The notes below the pieces were generated by a model. It was not told the DNA's origin. It worked only from the letters and a program-made list of their open reading frames with translations, and did not search any database. Made by a program: the position numbers and the translations under genes. 24,480 nt of DNA from JAYPAN01 sp038123715 (lineage in GTDB: Bacteria; Pseudomonadota; Alphaproteobacteria; RS24), in contig JAYPAN010000024.1 in assembly GCA_038123715.1 (NCBI GenBank), forward strand, positions 1 through 24,480, written 5' to 3'. Position 1 is the first letter of the stretch, and each line of letters starts with the position of its first letter. Shown here piece after piece: positions 23,010-24,480 of this stretch.

Positions 23010-24181
23010 TGGCTTATTTTACGGCGCGGCGTTTGGCCGATTGCACCAATGTAGATGATTTGCGCGCGCTGGCGCGTCGCCGCCTGCCCGGGCCGATATT
23101 CCATTATATTGACGGGGCAGCCGATGACGAGCGCACTTACCGGCGCAATACGGCAGCGTTTGACGATTATGATTTGGTGCCGAATGTGCTGGCCGGTGTC
23201 GCTGATGTGGACATGTCGGTTTCGGTCATGGGGCAAAGGCTCGGCCTGCCGGTTTTTTGTTCGCCCACCGCCTTGCAAAGATTGTTTCACCATGCCGGTG
23301 AGCGCGCCGTGGCGCTGGCCGCGCAAAAATACAATACGCTGTTTGGTGTGTCCTCGCTTGGCACGGTGAGCCTTGCCGAAATCGGGGAGCTGATTGACAC
23401 GCCGAAAATGTTCCAATTCTATTTTCACAAAGACCGGGCATTGAATGAGGCCATGCTGGATATGGCGCGTGCTGCGCGTTTTGATATTCTCACCCTGACC
23501 GTTGACACAATTACCGGCGGCAATCGCGAACGCGATATTCACACCGGCTTTACCTCGCCGCCGCGCCTGACCCCGTCGAGTTTTTTACAATTTGCCCTGA
23601 AGCCGCATTGGGCGCTGAATTTTCTGCTCCGCGAAAAATTTGAATTGTCGCAATTAAAAGACCATGTCGGGCAAGGCTCCAATATCGCCATTTCGGTCGG
23701 CGATTATTTTTCCACCATGCTCGACCAGAGCATGAGCTGGGATGATGCCGCCGATTTGAAAACCAAATGGGGCGGGCGGTTTTGCCTGAAAGGTGTGATG
23801 AGCGTCGGCGATGCGCGCCGCGCCGTTGATATGGGGGCGGACGCCATTATGGTTTCCAATCATGGCGGACGGCAATTGGATGGCAGCCGCGCGCCGTTTG
23901 ACCAATTGGAGGAGATTCTGGCTGCTGTCGGTGGTCAGATTGAGGTGATTTGCGATGGCGGCATCAGACGCGGCACGCATATTTTGAAAGCTATTGCACT
24001 GGGCGCGACGGCGTGTTCGGGCGGGCGGCTTTATCTTTACGCGCTGGCGGCTGCCGGTCAGGCCGGGGTTGAAAAGGCGCTGGGCAATCTGCAAACGGAA
24101 ATTGAGCGCGATATGAAGCTGATGGGCATTACGCGCCTGTCGCAATTGACGCCCGATATGATACGCAAGCGGCAAGTATAA
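23009..24181 (+). CDS. FMN-dependent alpha-hydroxy-acid dehydrogenase
   Basis: TIM-barrel flavoenzyme of 390 residues, of the L-lactate dehydrogenase (LldD) / glycolate oxidase family, which oxidises 2-hydroxy acids to 2-keto acids. Catalytic and flavin residues are in place: Tyr33 (FHYIDGAADDERTYRRN), Tyr138 (QFYFHKDR), Lys261 (FCLKGVMS), His285 and Arg288 (SNHGGRQLDG), and the phosphate loop CDGGIRRGTHILKAIALGA. Residues 180-245 form the variable loop 4 region that decides membrane contact and electron acceptor; it holds hydrophobic stretches (SFLQFALKPHWALNFLL), suggesting membrane association and quinone use. The start overlaps the dcd stop (TAATG). L-lactate is the likeliest substrate, but this is not provable from sequence. 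A terminator follows directly. Confidence 0.9.
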   Translation: MAYFTARRLADCTNVDDLRALARRRLPGPIFHYIDGAADDERTYRRNTAAFDDYDLVPNVLAGVADVDMSVSVMGQRLGLPVFCSPTALQRLFHHAGERAVALAAQKYNTLFGVSSLGTVSLAEIGELIDTPKMFQFYFHKDRALNEAMLDMARAARFDILTLTVDTITGGNRERDIHTGFTSPPRLTPSSFLQFALKPHWALNFLLREKFELSQLKDHVGQGSNIAISVGDYFSTMLDQSMSWDDAADLKTKWGGRFCLKGVMSVGDARRAVDMGADAIMVSNHGGRQLDGSRAPFDQLEEILAAVGGQIEVICDGGIRRGTHILKAIALGATACSGGRLYLYALAAAGQAGVEKALGNLQTEIERDMKLMGITRLSQLTPDMIRKRQV

Positions 24182-24205
24182 GGCGGCTTTTGCGCCGCCG
24201 CTTTT
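24182..24205 (+). terminator. Intrinsic terminator after the hydroxy-acid dehydrogenase gene
   Basis: GGCGGC-TTTTGC-GCCGCC then GCTTTT: a six-pair GC stem starting right after the stop codon, with a short T run. The TTGCGC within it and TAGATT at 24211 could serve as a weak promoter for the following tRNA gene. Confidence 0.75.
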
Positions 24206-24227
24206 AATGCTAGATTGCTGCCGCATG

Positions 24228-24301
24228 GCGGGTGTAGCTCAATGGTAGAGCAGAAGCTTCCCAAGCTTAAGACGAGGGTTCGATTCCCTTCACCCGCTCC
24301 A
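24228..24301 (+). tRNA. tRNA-Gly (anticodon CCC)
   Basis: Complete 74-base tRNA with the acceptor stem GCGGGTG/CACCCGC, D-arm GCTC-AATGGTA-GAGC, anticodon loop TTCCCAA (CCC at 24260-24262), T-arm GAGGGTTCGATTCCCTT, discriminator T and an encoded CCA end (24299-24301). The outermost anticodon-stem pair is a G-A mismatch, which is tolerated. It decodes GGG and resembles E. coli glyU over most of its length. Confidence 0.96.
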
Positions 24302-24332
24302 TCAAAACACTGTTCTCAATATAGCGCATGTT

Positions 24333-24480
24333 TCAATATGGCTCATGCGGTGATTTCAGCCAGCTTATATTGCCGCGTCCCATGCGCCAAAAAGCGCGCA
24401 GCAGACAGGGCAGGGTCAATAACCAATAGGCCGGCAGGGTGATGACCAGTACGAGCTTGTCAAGCCAGGCCATGCCGCGC
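24333..24480 (-). CDS. C-terminal end of a membrane protein, likely family 2 glycosyltransferase (partial)
   Basis: The minus strand is open from the window edge to a TGA at 24333-24335. It gives about 48 residues: a hydrophobic segment LDKLVLVITLPAYWLLTLPC, then LLRAFWRMGRGNISWLKSPHEPY. An aromatic PxYWLL helix followed by a basic stretch and a final W-x-K-(S/T)-P-H motif is the usual C-terminus of processive or multi-membrane family 2 glycosyltransferases. The catalytic part lies beyond the window, so the identification rests on this tail alone. It is convergent with the tRNA gene. Confidence 0.55.
   Translation of the reverse strand, partial: RGMAWLDKLVLVITLPAYWLLTLPCLLRAFWRMGRGNISWLKSPHEPY

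Overview
The window looks like chromosomal DNA of an alphaproteobacterium. The best evidence is a gcrA cell-cycle regulator gene, a SAM-II riboswitch in front of metZ, the long two-domain form of dcd, and the argD-argF-hslO / apaG / metZ / dcd gene set that is often clustered in this class. Two runs of exactly 100 N (2955-3054 and 12120-12219) show that this is a scaffolded draft or metagenome assembly. I see no phage, IS element, CRISPR array or rRNA. Nearly everything is ordinary housekeeping or transport; the interest lies mainly in the regulatory DNA.

Left part (1-2954): a secreted protein with two Ig-like repeats, a frame-broken small gene, a periplasmic glutathione peroxidase, and on the minus strand an enoyl-CoA hydratase with a good terminator. 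After the first gap (3055-6418) comes a nitrogen module. A near-consensus sigma-54 promoter drives a TorF-family outer-membrane protein, then glnK and amtB. A second TorF paralogue follows a terminator. This places an outer-membrane channel candidate beside the inner-membrane ammonium channel and its PII regulator.

Middle part (6437-9840): minus-strand genes for a GFA-fold zinc protein, a ferric-iron binding protein of FutA/FbpA type and an overlapping upstream short-chain dehydrogenase with a Fur-box-like operator, then gcrA. The gcrA upstream region carries a perfect DnaA box and two GANTC (CcrM) sites. Three 15-bp tandem repeats precede a divergent ABC-2 permease.

Right part (9842-24480): ABC-2 permease, argD (3' end in gap), argF (5' end in gap), hslO, then an RND efflux pair (adaptor and pump). 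Convergent to these is a minus-strand run metZ-apaG-trkH, whose leader holds a SAM-II riboswitch followed by an intrinsic terminator. The aptamer's 3' edge could form a competing antiterminator. Divergent from metZ are dcd and an FMN-dependent alpha-hydroxy-acid dehydrogenase. A tRNA-Gly(CCC) gene and the 3' end of a likely glycosyltransferase gene close the window.

The strongest candidate for something under-described is the sigma-54-driven torF-glnK-amtB-torF arrangement, with -24-like GGCATAT echoes upstream of the promoter. I do not see a wholly new system.
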